57,227 nt of DNA from Blautia sp. (GCA_029257775.1 JARIAQ010000011.1:1-57227); one strand, 5' to 3'; positions 1-8,459 are shown, counted from the first letter of the stretch. Numbers and translations: made by a program. The notes: generated by a model from the sequence alone, not told the origin.

Positions 1-464
1 CGCATAACATATGCTCTATTGGCCTCACTGGTCATGGAAACGCTAAATACACCGATTAGAACTGCTATCACAGCAGAAGCACAACGTACCCCTTTTCTAA
101 TTTTTCTCTTTCTCTGTTTGCTCTTGCATGGTTCTCTATGGGGTTTTACATTTTTTAATTCACTTGTTTGTATTTTTCTATCATCTACATTTATTACATG
201 ACTATTAACTTCTTCAGAAAATTCACGTCTGTTAATTTCAGCCATTAATTTTTGAAAGCCATCATCTGTTGGTTCACAGTCTAGAGCTTCTGAAATTTGT
301 ATTGCCTCTTTTTCAATTTCTTCCGCTTCTCTCAAAAATTCTTCTAAAATTTTCTGGTTAAATTCTTCATCACTCATTTTTTCAGTAAAAAAGGTTTCAC
401 ATTTTTTTCTCATTTTCTTCTGATTTCTCCATGAAACTCCTATCTTTCCTTGACTTTTTTCCAT
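1..464 (-). CDS. Partial membrane-anchored protein, anti-sigma/DUF4367-like N-terminus (runs off left edge)
   Basis: The minus-strand frame is open from an ATG at 464 to the window edge, giving 154 residues. It has an acidic, helical N-terminal half ([14 protein letters not shown] from about residue 30), then a Lys/Arg-rich stretch ([11 protein letters not shown]) and one membrane segment near residues 130-147. This layout is typical of the cytoplasmic part and anchor of clostridial anti-sigma-like proteins, and an ECF sigma gene lies on the same strand at 1587-2147; the role is inferred from that. The ATG at 464 has no Shine-Dalgarno site. A better start (AGGAG, ATG at 432) lies in another frame and reads [11 protein letters not shown] before a stop; deleting one A from the A7 run at 402-408 would join it to this frame. 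The true start is therefore uncertain. Confidence 0.6.
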   Translation of the reverse strand, partial: MEKSQGKIGVSWRNQKKMRKKCETFFTEKMSDEEFNQKILEEFLREAEEIEKEAIQISEALDCEPTDDGFQKLMAEINRREFSEEVNSHVINVDDRKIQTSELKNVKPHREPCKSKQRKRKIRKGVRCASAVIAVLIGVFSVSMTSEANRAYVM

Positions 465-478
465 AACTGTATCATATT
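450..478 (+). promoter_or_regulatory. Predicted sigma-A promoter for murG
   Basis: TTGACT (450-455) and CATATT (473-478) are separated by 17 bp, 40 bp upstream of the murG start. The -10 element has two mismatches, so this is a moderate prediction. Confidence 0.4.
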
Positions 479-518
479 ATCTTATAGTTACTATTTTGAA
501 CTAATCAGGAGGAACACC

Positions 519-1592
519 ATGAAACATATCGTACTTACCGGCGGTGGAACTGCCGGACACGTTACCCCAAATATAGCTATGATTCCACACTTACAAGAGT
601 TAGGATACAAAATTTCCTATATTGGCTCTTATGAAGGTATGGAAAAAAAACTTATTGAAGATCTCGGCATTCCCTACTACGGAATTTCTTCCGGTAAATT
701 ACGCCGTTACTTTGATGTCAAAAATTTTACTGACCCATTTAGAGTCATAAAAGGCTTCTTTGAAGCTAAAAAATTAATGAAGCAGCTAAAACCTGATGTG
801 GTATTTTCCAAAGGTGGTTTTGTTACCGTACCCATTGTTATTGCAGCAAGTAAAAAGCACATCCCTACTTTTATTCATGAGTCTGATATGACTCCGGGAC
901 TGGCAAATAAAATATCCATCCCTTTCGCAACAAAAGTTTGCTGTAATTTCCCTGAAACAGTTTCCCATCTACCTGCCAACAAGGCTGTTCTTACTGGAAC
1001 ACCTATTCGTCAGGAATTATTAGAAGGAAATCCTGAAAAAGCCTTAAAATTCACAGGTCTTTCTAAAGATAAACCTGTTATTCTAATTATTGGCGGAAGT
1101 TTGGGAGCTGTTGCTGTTAATGAAGCAGTAAGAAAAATTTTGCCTGAATTATTAAAAGATTTTCAAGTAATTCACCTTTGTGGAAAGGGTAAAGTTGACG
1201 AAACTTTAACCAACGTTAAAGGATATGTACAATACGAATATATTAAACAAGAACTCGCTGATTTATTTGCTTTGGCTGACCTTGTTATTTCCCGTGCAGG
1301 TGCAAATGCAATTTGTGAACTCAGTGCTTTAAATAAGCCGAATCTCTTAATTCCACTATCTGCACGCGCCAGCCGTGGGGATCAGATTTTAAATGCTCGC
1401 TCTTTCGAACAGCTTGGTTATAGTAAAGTTCTGGAAGAAGAAGAACTTACCGATAACGTATTATTAAGTACTATTCGCGATTTGTATGAAAACCGAGAAG
1501 CTTATATTACAGCCATGTCTTCCAGTAAGCATAAGGACTCTATTCATCAGATTGTCCAACTCTTTGAAGACGCAGTAAACAAGACTTTATAA
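519..1592 (+). CDS. murG: MurG: UDP-GlcNAc:undecaprenyl-PP-MurNAc-pentapeptide GlcNAc transferase
   Basis: This 357-residue GT28-family protein matches MurG, which adds GlcNAc to lipid I to make lipid II on the inner face of the membrane. The N-terminal Gly-rich loop [11 protein letters not shown] (residues 8-18), the acceptor-side HESDMTPG segment and the C-terminal donor-binding [11 protein letters not shown] and NLLIPL motifs are present. The start at 519 is chosen because AGGAGGA lies 6 bp upstream; a TTG at 450 would add 23 unconserved residues. It is a stand-alone copy, not in a division/cell-wall cluster, as seen for second murG genes in Lachnospiraceae. Its 3' end overlaps the convergent sigma gene by 6 bp. 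Confidence 0.9.
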   Translation: MKHIVLTGGGTAGHVTPNIAMIPHLQELGYKISYIGSYEGMEKKLIEDLGIPYYGISSGKLRRYFDVKNFTDPFRVIKGFFEAKKLMKQLKPDVVFSKGGFVTVPIVIAASKKHIPTFIHESDMTPGLANKISIPFATKVCCNFPETVSHLPANKAVLTGTPIRQELLEGNPEKALKFTGLSKDKPVILIIGGSLGAVAVNEAVRKILPELLKDFQVIHLCGKGKVDETLTNVKGYVQYEYIKQELADLFALADLVISRAGANAICELSALNKPNLLIPLSARASRGDQILNARSFEQLGYSKVLEEEELTDNVLLSTIRDLYENREAYITAMSSSKHKDSIHQIVQLFEDAVNKTL

Positions 1593-2147
1593 ATCTTCAA
1601 ACTTGTGTCTGTAATATTTATTAATCCAAACTTTTATCCTGTGCCTTTTGGCTCTCAGACTTTCTACTGAAATGCCAAGGGCACGGGCAGTTTCTAATGT
1701 ACCTTTACCTTCTACATTCATTTTCATAACAATTTCATACCACTGACTATTTTTCTTCTCCAAATCTTCAAATAATCTTCCTGTGAATTCCTGCATCACA
1801 ATCTTACTGGTTGCTTCTTCTTCCACTGATGATTGTTGTCCTGCATGATATGAAGTCCATATAACTTCATCTTCCGAGAAAAGTTCTTCCTCATCTGAAG
1901 AACTGGCAGTCACCTCATGTACTTGATATGATTTTCTGCAAAAGTCAATGGCTTTTCTTTTTGCATTTACTATCAGCCACTGCTTATAGTATTCTTCCTG
2001 CAAAGTATCTGCTTTTTTAAAAAATAGAATAAAAACTTCCTGACTTACGTCTTCTGAAAAGTCAAGATCACGCAGAATGCTATACACTACCTTTTTCACT
2101 ATTTGATAATGCTGACGATAGATTTCATGAAACTTGTCTTCTGTCAT
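1587..2147 (-). CDS. ECF-type sigma-70 family RNA polymerase sigma factor
   Basis: The 186-residue protein has a sigma region 2 (residues about 10-70; [17 protein letters not shown] matches the region 2.2 helix, followed by a 2.3/2.4-like [10 protein letters not shown]) and a C-terminal region 4 helix-turn-helix ([22 protein letters not shown]). An acidic linker rich in Glu and Ser joins them. It would direct RNA polymerase to a small regulon. The expected partner anti-sigma is not directly downstream; murG lies convergent there and the candidate partner is at 1-464. It is transcribed towards murG with overlapping 3' ends. The upstream neighbour, the HIT gene, ends 21 bp away, so the two may be co-transcribed. 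Confidence 0.85.
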   Translation of the reverse strand: MTEDKFHEIYRQHYQIVKKVVYSILRDLDFSEDVSQEVFILFFKKADTLQEEYYKQWLIVNAKRKAIDFCRKSYQVHEVTASSSDEEELFSEDEVIWTSYHAGQQSSVEEEATSKIVMQEFTGRLFEDLEKKNSQWYEIVMKMNVEGKGTLETARALGISVESLRAKRHRIKVWINKYYRHKFEDL

Positions 2148-2168
2148 CTCTCTTCCAACTTCTAAATT

Positions 2169-2576
2169 CTAGACTTGAGAAAATTTTTTCAAAATTTCAT
2201 CTCTATCTTCTGGTTTAAGAGTACCCGGTTCCCATGTAATTCCCACACCATCATTTTCATTCCTTGGAATTAAATGCATGTGAAAATGGAATACCGTCTG
2301 ACCTGCTGCTGTTCCATTATTTTGCACTACATTGTAGCCATCACAATTTAACACTTCTTTCATTTTCTTTGTTACTTTTTTTGCTAAAATTAAAGCTTTT
2401 CCTGCCAAATCATCAGGTAATTCATACAAATTCTCAAAATGAGCCTTAGGTAGAATTAGAGCATGCCCCTTATTGGCTGGTCCCAGGTCTAGAATTACTC
2501 TAAAGTCCTGATCCTCATAAAGTGTTGCGGCTGGTATTTCTCCGTTTGCAATTTTGCAAAAAATACAGTCTTTCAT
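2169..2576 (-). CDS. HIT family nucleotide-binding hydrolase
   Basis: A 135-residue histidine-triad protein of the Hint/HIT branch. It carries the CIFCKIANGEIPA N-terminal signature and the catalytic HFHMHLIPR triad near the C-terminus, where the second-last His is the nucleophile that takes AMP from nucleotidyl conjugates. Two ATGs are possible (2582 and 2576). The later one is preferred because AGGAG lies 9 bp before it and only 3 bp before the first. It lies upstream of the sigma gene on the same strand. A Spo0A-like box at 2635-2643 lies in its upstream region, shared with the divergent kinase gene. Confidence 0.88.
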   Translation of the reverse strand: MKDCIFCKIANGEIPAATLYEDQDFRVILDLGPANKGHALILPKAHFENLYELPDDLAGKALILAKKVTKKMKEVLNCDGYNVVQNNGTAAGQTVFHFHMHLIPRNENDGVGITWEPGTLKPEDRDEILKKFSQV

Positions 2577-2634
2577 TTTCATTATCTCCTTTCATCTATA
2601 TATCCGAAGAAAAATACATAAATATTACTTCTAC

Positions 2635-2643
2635 TTTGTCGAA
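2635..2643. promoter_or_regulatory. Spo0A-like box (TTTGTCGAA)
   Basis: TTTGTCGAA contains the full TGTCGAA core of the Spo0A box. It lies in the 148-bp divergent region between the HIT gene and an orphan kinase. On the minus strand it reads TTCGACA and could overlap a -35 region for the HIT gene. Confidence 0.45.
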
Positions 2644-2672
2644 TTTTAGCTTTTTTTGGCGTATAAAACTAT

Positions 2673-2712
2673 TTGCTATTTAAAAACAGGAATGTTACAC
2701 TTGTTTGTAACA
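2673..2712 (+). promoter_or_regulatory. Promoter and overlapping inverted repeat ahead of the orphan kinase
   Basis: TTGCTA (2673-2678) and TACACT (2696-2701) with 17-bp spacing form a possible sigma-A promoter. The perfect inverted repeat TGTTACA (2693-2699), 6-bp gap, TGTAACA (2706-2712) covers the -10 element, where a repressor would sit. The binding protein is unknown. Confidence 0.45.
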
Positions 2713-2730
2713 AAATAAAGAGGGGGAACT

Positions 2731-3465
2731 ATGGATACTAAAATGAATTATTCCAATCAAACTACTACAAAGGATGAGCCTGATTATCGCCAGTTATATG
2801 AAGATCTTCAAGCACAACAGCACTTTACACTTTCTCATGTCTCTCACGAAATTCGCAATCCGGTAACACTAATTAATAGTTTTTTACAGCTATTAGAGTC
2901 ACACCATCCCGAATTAAAGGAAGATAAATATTGGGAAAAAATTATGGAAAACATGGATTTTCTCAAAACACTTCTTAATGAATTTTCCAGCTTCAATAAT
3001 TCCTGTAAGCTACATTTTCAAGAATTAGATCTTTCAGAACTTCTTGAAAACCTAATTTCTTCCTTTGTACCTACTTTAAAAAGCCACAATATTTCTCTTG
3101 TCTCAACTATTGAGCCAAATCTTCCTATTATTCAGGCAGATAAAACGAAAATGTCTCAACTAATTTTAAATCTTTTAAGAAATTCTTCTGAGGCAATAAA
3201 AACAAATGGAACAATTCACTGTTCTTTATCTTCGCAAAAAAATCATCTTGTTCTTTCTGTCAAAGACAATGGAAGTGGAATTCCAGTTTTGTATCAAGAA
3301 GATCTTTTTGAACCATTCATCACCCATAAGCAAGAAGGTACTGGTCTTGGGTTACCTATTTGCAAAAGGATTGCAGAAGCTCACAATGGAAGTATTTCTT
3401 TTCAATCTATACCAGATAAAGGTACAGAATTTACTGTTCTCTTACCTGTACAACAGCCATTATAA
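2731..3465 (+). CDS. Orphan soluble sensor histidine kinase (sporulation-kinase-like)
   Basis: A 244-residue cytosolic kinase with no membrane segment and no sensory domain. The HisKA dimerisation helix carries the phospho-acceptor His in HVSHEIRNPV (near residue 39). The catalytic HATPase_c domain has an N box (LLRNSSEAI), G1 (DNGSGIP), an F box (FEPFITHK) and G2 (GTGLGLP). The NP after the H box and the FITHK form resemble the KinA-E/NtrB-like group, which phosphorylate Spo0F or Spo0A. No response regulator is adjacent. The GAGGGGG site 6 bp before the ATG supports the start. The Spo0A-like box upstream and its orphan status suggest a place in the sporulation phosphorelay, but this is inference. 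Confidence 0.82.
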   Translation: MDTKMNYSNQTTTKDEPDYRQLYEDLQAQQHFTLSHVSHEIRNPVTLINSFLQLLESHHPELKEDKYWEKIMENMDFLKTLLNEFSSFNNSCKLHFQELDLSELLENLISSFVPTLKSHNISLVSTIEPNLPIIQADKTKMSQLILNLLRNSSEAIKTNGTIHCSLSSQKNHLVLSVKDNGSGIPVLYQEDLFEPFITHKQEGTGLGLPICKRIAEAHNGSISFQSIPDKGTEFTVLLPVQQPL

Positions 3466-4086
3466 TTTATTATTAGATACGTGGCGATAAAAAAATATTC
3501 CTAATATAAATCCACTCATCAATCCACCAAAATGAGCTGCATTATCCACACCTATACTCGTCATTCCAAAGTATAAACTTAGACCCGCCATAACAATCAA
3601 CTGTCGCGTGGTAAAATTCTCAATTCGTCCTTTGTTCGCAATGACAATATAGATTAAAGCACCAATTACTGCAAAAACTGCACCCGATGCTCCTGCTGAA
3701 ATAAAATATTTGCCCTTTTTTATTTCCAAATACATGGACAAAAAATTGGCTCCAAGACCTCCAAGGAAATAAATAAGCAAATATTTTATTTTTCCTACAT
3801 TTCTCTCCAGACAATCTCCCAAAAATAACAAAACCAACATATTATTTCCCAAATGCTGAATGCCAAAGTGCAAAAACATAGAGAAAATCAAACGATAATA
3901 TTCGTGATTTTGTAAAACTGCCGGCGTATAACAACCTCCCCAACGCAAAATATGATAGCTGTCCAGAGAAGATCCAGTTAACTCCACCAGTAAAAATATC
4001 AACAAATTAAGACCAATTAAAATCGTATTTATCGGGACTTCCTTTCTCTTTCTCAGAAAATACCGAATTTCACTCTCTGTATTCAT
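3460..4086 (-). CDS. Rhomboid family intramembrane serine protease
   Basis: A 208-residue GlpG-type rhomboid with six or so membrane helices. The catalytic Ser is in GASGAVF and the catalytic His in AAHFGG; the oxyanion helix has HLGNNM. It cleaves membrane segments of substrate proteins inside the bilayer. The start at 4086 is chosen because AAAGGGG sits 5 bp upstream; a longer frame would overlap the FHA gene and add a non-conserved Lys-rich leader. It is the last gene in line with the pilus operon, 52 bp after the FHA gene, so it may process a pilus-related or sensory membrane protein. Its stop overlaps the convergent kinase gene by 6 bp. No clear terminator hairpin is visible. Confidence 0.88.
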   Translation of the reverse strand: MNTESEIRYFLRKRKEVPINTILIGLNLLIFLLVELTGSSLDSYHILRWGGCYTPAVLQNHEYYRLIFSMFLHFGIQHLGNNMLVLLFLGDCLERNVGKIKYLLIYFLGGLGANFLSMYLEIKKGKYFISAGASGAVFAVIGALIYIVIANKGRIENFTTRQLIVMAGLSLYFGMTSIGVDNAAHFGGLMSGFILGIFFYRHVSNNKL

Positions 4087-4138
4087 CATTTCCCCTTTAC
4101 TTCCATAGTTATCTATCTTTTCTCTTATCTTTTTTATT

Positions 4139-5389
4139 TTAACATATTTTTCCAAAATCAGCATTATATTTGTCAATATATAAATACCTTTTTTCTGCAA
4201 ACGTAATCATATTTTCTTCTTTTAATAAATACTCTTTTTCCGGCTGTACCATTTTTCCGTCTAATTCAGTTCCATTTCGTGAATTTAAATCCATTAAATA
4301 CATTTGATCTTCGCGACAAATAATTTTTGCATGGATACGGCTAATAGTAGGTGTATTTAAATAAATGTCTACACTTTCTTTCTGACTTCCAATAATCATA
4401 TTTTCTTTATCCAGAAAAAATTTTTTTCCCGTTTCAATTTCTAAAAGATATGATTTTCCTTGAGTTTCCTGTTGTAAAAGTACCGTTTTTCCACGATTTT
4501 CCGATTCTTCTTCCACTACCATATGCTCATCCGGTTCCGCCTCTTCAAACGTTTCAGAAATAGAATTCTCCACATCTTGCTTTCGATATTTTAAGGCATA
4601 CACCAATGCCCACATAGCAAAAACAAAAAAAACCAAAAAAACTACTGCAATTCCCAAATAGCGTATTCCAATACCCCATAAATATCTTATACAAAAAATG
4701 ACACCTACTATTACTAAAAAAATTCCTACTGCAACTATTTTCTTTATTGGCAGTTCTTGTTCCTCTTCTTCTTTATAAAAATCATCTAAAATTTTTTGTC
4801 TTTCTTCTATCTCTTCTTTGTTTATTTCAAAATCAGTCTTCTTTTCCTCTTTTTCTTCATAAATGAGCTGACGTATACACTCTAACTGAATACGATTTTC
4901 CACTGCAAGTTTATGCATACCATAACCAAGTGTCACTGCCCCTTTATCCTTGTACTCAATTTTAGGCAACAAATATTCCGTAAGCATACAAAATTCTTGC
5001 TCTATAGTATTCTTTTGTTCGGGAAACCAGAAAAAAGAATATGTATTTTTATCTAAATCTCTGTATATATACATCGGATTTAAAAGTAAGAAATCACGAT
5101 TTAGTAAATATTCATCTAAACGCTCTAAAATAGCAACTGTCTGTAAAAAAAGTTCTCTCAATGTCTCTTTATCAAATTTTCCTTTCTCATACAAGTTTTC
5201 AAGACTTTGACTCCCTGTGATTTCATAATAAAGATATTCTTTATCGTTTATTCGTTGCATCTTACAGGGGAGTAAACCCGGCACTTGATTTTCTAATAAA
5301 ATATGCGTTTGATAACTATCCTTTAAAGAATCTTCTAATGGCAAAACAGCAAAATTACAACTTCTGTTTCGCTTAAATATAATTTGCAA
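4139..5389 (-). CDS. DUF6382/FHA domain membrane protein of the pilus operon
   Basis: The 416-residue protein has an N-terminal cytosolic region like the DUF6382 domain (residues 1-180), an acidic linker, two adjacent membrane segments (about 218-262) and a C-terminal FHA domain (about 315-410). In the FHA domain the IIGS, ISRIHAKI and DLNSRNGTELDG motifs give the phosphothreonine-binding loops. FHA domains bind phosphoproteins, so the protein could link Ser/Thr phosphorylation to pilus assembly. The start is TTG at 5389, preceded by GGGAGGG at a good distance. It follows the TadE-like gene by 21 bp and precedes the rhomboid gene. The pairing with Tad genes is common in Lachnospiraceae; the precise role is unknown. 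Confidence 0.8.
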   Translation of the reverse strand: MQIIFKRNRSCNFAVLPLEDSLKDSYQTHILLENQVPGLLPCKMQRINDKEYLYYEITGSQSLENLYEKGKFDKETLRELFLQTVAILERLDEYLLNRDFLLLNPMYIYRDLDKNTYSFFWFPEQKNTIEQEFCMLTEYLLPKIEYKDKGAVTLGYGMHKLAVENRIQLECIRQLIYEEKEEKKTDFEINKEEIEERQKILDDFYKEEEEQELPIKKIVAVGIFLVIVGVIFCIRYLWGIGIRYLGIAVVFLVFFVFAMWALVYALKYRKQDVENSISETFEEAEPDEHMVVEEESENRGKTVLLQQETQGKSYLLEIETGKKFFLDKENMIIGSQKESVDIYLNTPTISRIHAKIICREDQMYLMDLNSRNGTELDGKMVQPEKEYLLKEENMITFAEKRYLYIDKYNADFGKIC

Positions 5390-5410
5390 AATTCCCTCCC
5401 CCTTTTTCTT

Positions 5411-5821
5411 TTATTTTATATTCTTCGAAAGTTTGCGATATTTTTGTACTTCTTCAATAAAATTTACTGGTTTTATCACACTACTCTTCCATTTCCCTTT
5501 CATATCCCAATGCAAATTTTGAAAAGGAATTTTAAAGTGCTTTTCAAAGCTTACAGAAATTGCTTTTTTCCCTCCACTAATAGTATAATTTTCCTTCATA
5601 TCTGCAGCTTTTTCCCTAGTTTCTTTTACTGCATCTTTTTCGTCAATTACTGCTCTACCACTTCCATACACAGAAAGCTCACAAATCTGTGCTGTTTTCC
5701 AGACTTTTATTTGAGTTCCTAAAATTAATAACAAAGAAGAAAAAATCACCAATAACCACACACCACTTATTAATGCCATTTCTACTGTGTAACTTCCTTT
5801 TACCCTCTTTACACCATCCAT
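5411..5821 (-). CDS. TadE-like pseudopilin (short)
   Basis: A 136-residue protein with a prepilin-like N-terminus: basic leader, then KG/SYTVEMALISG with Glu at +5 from the predicted cleavage site, followed by one hydrophobic helix. The rest is a soluble domain without cysteine pairs. This is the pattern of TadE/TadF minor pseudopilins, which are cut by an A24 peptidase and take part in Tad pilus assembly. The ATG overlaps the end of the preceding A24 peptidase gene (ATGG/TGGTGTAA), suggesting translational coupling, and AGGTG lies 7 bp upstream. Confidence 0.72.
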   Translation of the reverse strand: MDGVKRVKGSYTVEMALISGVWLLVIFSSLLLILGTQIKVWKTAQICELSVYGSGRAVIDEKDAVKETREKAADMKENYTISGGKKAISVSFEKHFKIPFQNLHWDMKGKWKSSVIKPVNFIEEVQKYRKLSKNIK

Positions 5822-6255
5822 AAATAAGCACCTGCCATTCCTACTGTTAAAAAGGGAAGAAAAGGTATTTCTTTATCTTTTCCACCCTTTCTACTCATAA
5901 AAATAAATGCTGCCCACAAAAAAGCCCCAAAAAGCGCAATACCTATAATTCCTAAAACATTCAACAATCCCACAGATATTCCCATAATTAAAATGATCCA
6001 GCAATCGCCATAGCCAATCCCTTGATCAGAAGCTTTACTTATTCCAAAGCAAAACACACCAGGAATACCTCCTACAACAATATCCAACAACTTTTTATAT
6101 AGACTTACACGTTGAAAAAATATCTCTCCTAACAAAATACTCACTACAAAAATCCCATAAAAACAAATTTTCCACAAAGCAACTGTTTTATACTTCCTAT
6201 CTTCCACACTACACAGGAAAAGCATACACAAATTTACAATCCATTTTTCTTTCAC
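5809..6255 (-). CDS. A24 family prepilin peptidase (second copy in the operon)
   Basis: A 148-residue polytopic membrane protein with the two aspartates of A24 (TadV/CpaA-like) peptidases: one in CSVEDRKYK after the first helix and one in GIGYGDCW. These enzymes cut the leader of Flp pilins and TadE-like pseudopilins at the cytosolic face. The start is set at GTG 6255 because GGAGG lies 8 bp upstream, inside the last codons of the preceding gene; a GTG at 6279 would add eight residues. It differs strongly from the first peptidase at 12768-13277, so it is probably not a recent duplicate. Confidence 0.8.
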   Translation of the reverse strand: MKEKWIVNLCMLFLCSVEDRKYKTVALWKICFYGIFVVSILLGEIFFQRVSLYKKLLDIVVGGIPGVFCFGISKASDQGIGYGDCWIILIMGISVGLLNVLGIIGIALFGAFLWAAFIFMSRKGGKDKEIPFLPFLTVGMAGAYLWMV

Positions 6256-6259
6256 AATT

Positions 6260-7063
6260 TTATCCTCCACACCTTTCACACTTCTTTAAATGATTCGCTT
6301 GAGATTTCTTAATCATTTTTACATGACGCTTTAATCCTCCACACTCTTTATCTTTATGATATCTGTTTCCCATAGGTGTAACATAAACAATTCCTGGCTT
6401 TTCTCCTGTTTTCATACATCGTTCACAGCGATGATACTTTTCATTGTATATATTTTTTCTCTGTTCAGCTTCTGCATAAGGCATACTTTGTATAGAAAGT
6501 TGCAAGTGAGTACAAGAAGCATCTGTATGATAGACGCTTTCCCAATCTGTAATATACACCATTTCCTCTGTTTGGATTACTTCTTCTTTGGGGGTATAAC
6601 CAATCCATGCTCTTGCTTGTCCTTGTATTTGTATTCTAACGGGAAAATTTTGAAAAAGTACAAAAGGTGTTTGATAAAGAAAAGAAGCTTTCAGTGAAAT
6701 CATGCCATTTTCATATGAAGACTGCATCAAATTTATCCCTTGCACTCCACCTACAATTCCTATCAAGTTTTCATTTCTAAAATTTTCTTTAATTTTTCTT
6801 TTTGCATAAATTTGACAAACACCATTTTCTACTACTCCTACTGGCGATTGTCCTTCTTCTTGACAATATGCATACATTCCCAGTTCTTTTGCACTTTCAC
6901 ATAGGCTGCTCTGTAGCATCGTTGTTGTTCTATATAAATCTATAAGACTAGCTAAAACTACCATGGCAAAAAAGAAAAGAGGTAGAATCACAGCACATTC
7001 CACAGTCAGACTTGCTTTTTGCCGGAGAACTTGCACCTCCTTCTTTTTTCTTTTCTGTTTCAT
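6260..7063 (-). CDS. TadE-like pseudopilin with duplicated C-terminal Cys modules
   Basis: The 267-residue protein begins with a basic leader and a class III prepilin site (QKA/SLTVECAVILP, Glu at +5), then one hydrophobic helix, as in TadE/TadG. After a middle domain it ends with two tandem modules of about 45 residues (from about residue 167). Each starts VYIT/VYVT, has YHxDxxC and ends CERC; the second ends in CERCGG. The YHxDxxC plus CxxC pattern resembles small metal-binding or disulfide modules of secreted proteins. The ATG has GGAGG 9 bp upstream. It lies between the DUF5702 gene and the second A24 peptidase. Confidence 0.75.
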   Translation of the reverse strand: MKQKRKKKEVQVLRQKASLTVECAVILPLFFFAMVVLASLIDLYRTTTMLQSSLCESAKELGMYAYCQEEGQSPVGVVENGVCQIYAKRKIKENFRNENLIGIVGGVQGINLMQSSYENGMISLKASFLYQTPFVLFQNFPVRIQIQGQARAWIGYTPKEEVIQTEEMVYITDWESVYHTDASCTHLQLSIQSMPYAEAEQRKNIYNEKYHRCERCMKTGEKPGIVYVTPMGNRYHKDKECGGLKRHVKMIKKSQANHLKKCERCGG

Positions 7064-7081
7064 GCTTTTCTACCTCCTATT

Positions 7082-8449
7082 TCACATATCATAAGAATAC
7101 ATTCTTTCCCCCTGCCATTTTTTCCCTTCCGGTCCTACAATCTGAAAGCTCACGGAAATAGCATCAATACAAGTATCAAATGTAAATTTTTCCCTTCCCT
7201 CTATTTGTCGAAGATTTAGCTCTATCATATCCATTATCCGTAGAATCAACTTCTGTTCAGATACATGCAACAATAAAATCCTCAAATATTCCTCGTAATT
7301 AGCACCTTTTTCTGCAGATTTTCCAGTATCACTTTTTAAATTAGAAAGTTGTGTCCCCCAACTATCTTGATCTTTCACAAAGGGCACACAACCTCCTGCA
7401 AGTAGTATCCTTACATCTGCAATACTTTCTATATATGCCCAGCCTGCTGCAAGAACCCCTTGTACCAAACTCATACCTTCGGGAATCAGCAAAAGAAAAG
7501 ACAGCGCAGCAGCACAAGATGCTAGTTCTCCTCTTTTTTGGGGATTGGTATAAAGAAATGCTAAATTACTAATTTCACGAAGAAAAATAAGCTTCTTTAT
7601 AACAGAAGACAAGTTTTCTCTGTCACTATTTTTCCCTGCCAAAAGATATTCAATCTCATAAGATAGAGGTGTATCTGCCCTATCTGTAAAGCTCTTCAGC
7701 TTTTCAAGCGAATACTCCTGAACTAAAATCTTATCTGTAAATTTTTCTTCCATTTCCAATTCTGGGAATTCCCCAACTCCTTGTTGTCTTTCCCTATTAG
7801 ATAAAAAAGAGGATAAGTCTGCTGTTTTTTTCGATACATTTGCATCGTCTGGCAAAACAAATGATAGAAATCCTTTTTCTTTAAAACCTTTTATAATTTC
7901 TAACGGGTTATTAGATTCTGAAATTTCTGGCATAGGTTCTGTTTCTTCTGGATCTATTTCCTTCAATCCCTCCTTTTTTATATCCTCCTGCTCTTTTAAA
8001 ACTCTTTTTTCTTCTTCCAGCCTTTTTAATAATGTATCTACTCCCAAATTTCCTAGATTTTTTCTCATATATCGGACAATCTGCTGTTTTACTGCTATTC
8101 CATTTTTATCTGATGCAGTTCGAAATCCATTTGCCGCACATATTTGCACAGCACACTTTGATAAACCAGAGTTTAAAACAGGTTTCATGTAAGCTTCCAA
8201 ATGATTTAAAGTCTGCGACATTTGCATAGTTCCAGTATGATAAGATGTATCCAGAAAAAAGAGATTATACCTTTCCAACAACTCTTTATCGTATTCTGAA
8301 AAAAGTGAATAAAGTCCTACATCCATACTATTGACAGCCTGTGTTCTGGCACAGGCTGTTCGAGATGACTGAATACTCACAGTAACTAAAGATAATAAAG
8401 TTAAAAGTAAAATACTCATAGCTACTGTCATACTTCCTCTTTGCTTCAC
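7082..8449 (-). CDS. DUF5702-type pseudopilin-like surface protein
   Basis: A 455-residue protein with a pilin-like N-terminus (KQRG/SMTVAMSILLLTLLS) but Ala instead of Glu at +5, followed by a large mixed helical domain. The length and N-terminus fit the DUF5702 family found in Tad clusters of Lachnospiraceae, probably a TadG-like outer component. A Glu/Lys-rich stretch at about 150-185 is likely a coiled coil. It starts with GTG at 8449 with AGAGGTGA upstream. It directly follows the Flp pilin gene (10-bp gap). The function is inferred from position only. Confidence 0.7.
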   Translation of the reverse strand: MKQRGSMTVAMSILLLTLLSLVTVSIQSSRTACARTQAVNSMDVGLYSLFSEYDKELLERYNLFFLDTSYHTGTMQMSQTLNHLEAYMKPVLNSGLSKCAVQICAANGFRTASDKNGIAVKQQIVRYMRKNLGNLGVDTLLKRLEEEKRVLKEQEDIKKEGLKEIDPEETEPMPEISESNNPLEIIKGFKEKGFLSFVLPDDANVSKKTADLSSFLSNRERQQGVGEFPELEMEEKFTDKILVQEYSLEKLKSFTDRADTPLSYEIEYLLAGKNSDRENLSSVIKKLIFLREISNLAFLYTNPQKRGELASCAAALSFLLLIPEGMSLVQGVLAAGWAYIESIADVRILLAGGCVPFVKDQDSWGTQLSNLKSDTGKSAEKGANYEEYLRILLLHVSEQKLILRIMDMIELNLRQIEGREKFTFDTCIDAISVSFQIVGPEGKKWQGERMYSYDM

Positions 8450-8459
8450 AATCTCACCT

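Noticed and set aside
3542-3550. Perfect DnaA box TTATCCACA
   Set aside because: Single hit inside the rhomboid coding region; about one chance hit is expected in a window of this size. The same holds for the hit at 30989-30997 in phoR.
7204-7212. Spo0A-like box TTTGTCGAA
   Set aside because: It lies deep inside the DUF5702 gene, away from any promoter.
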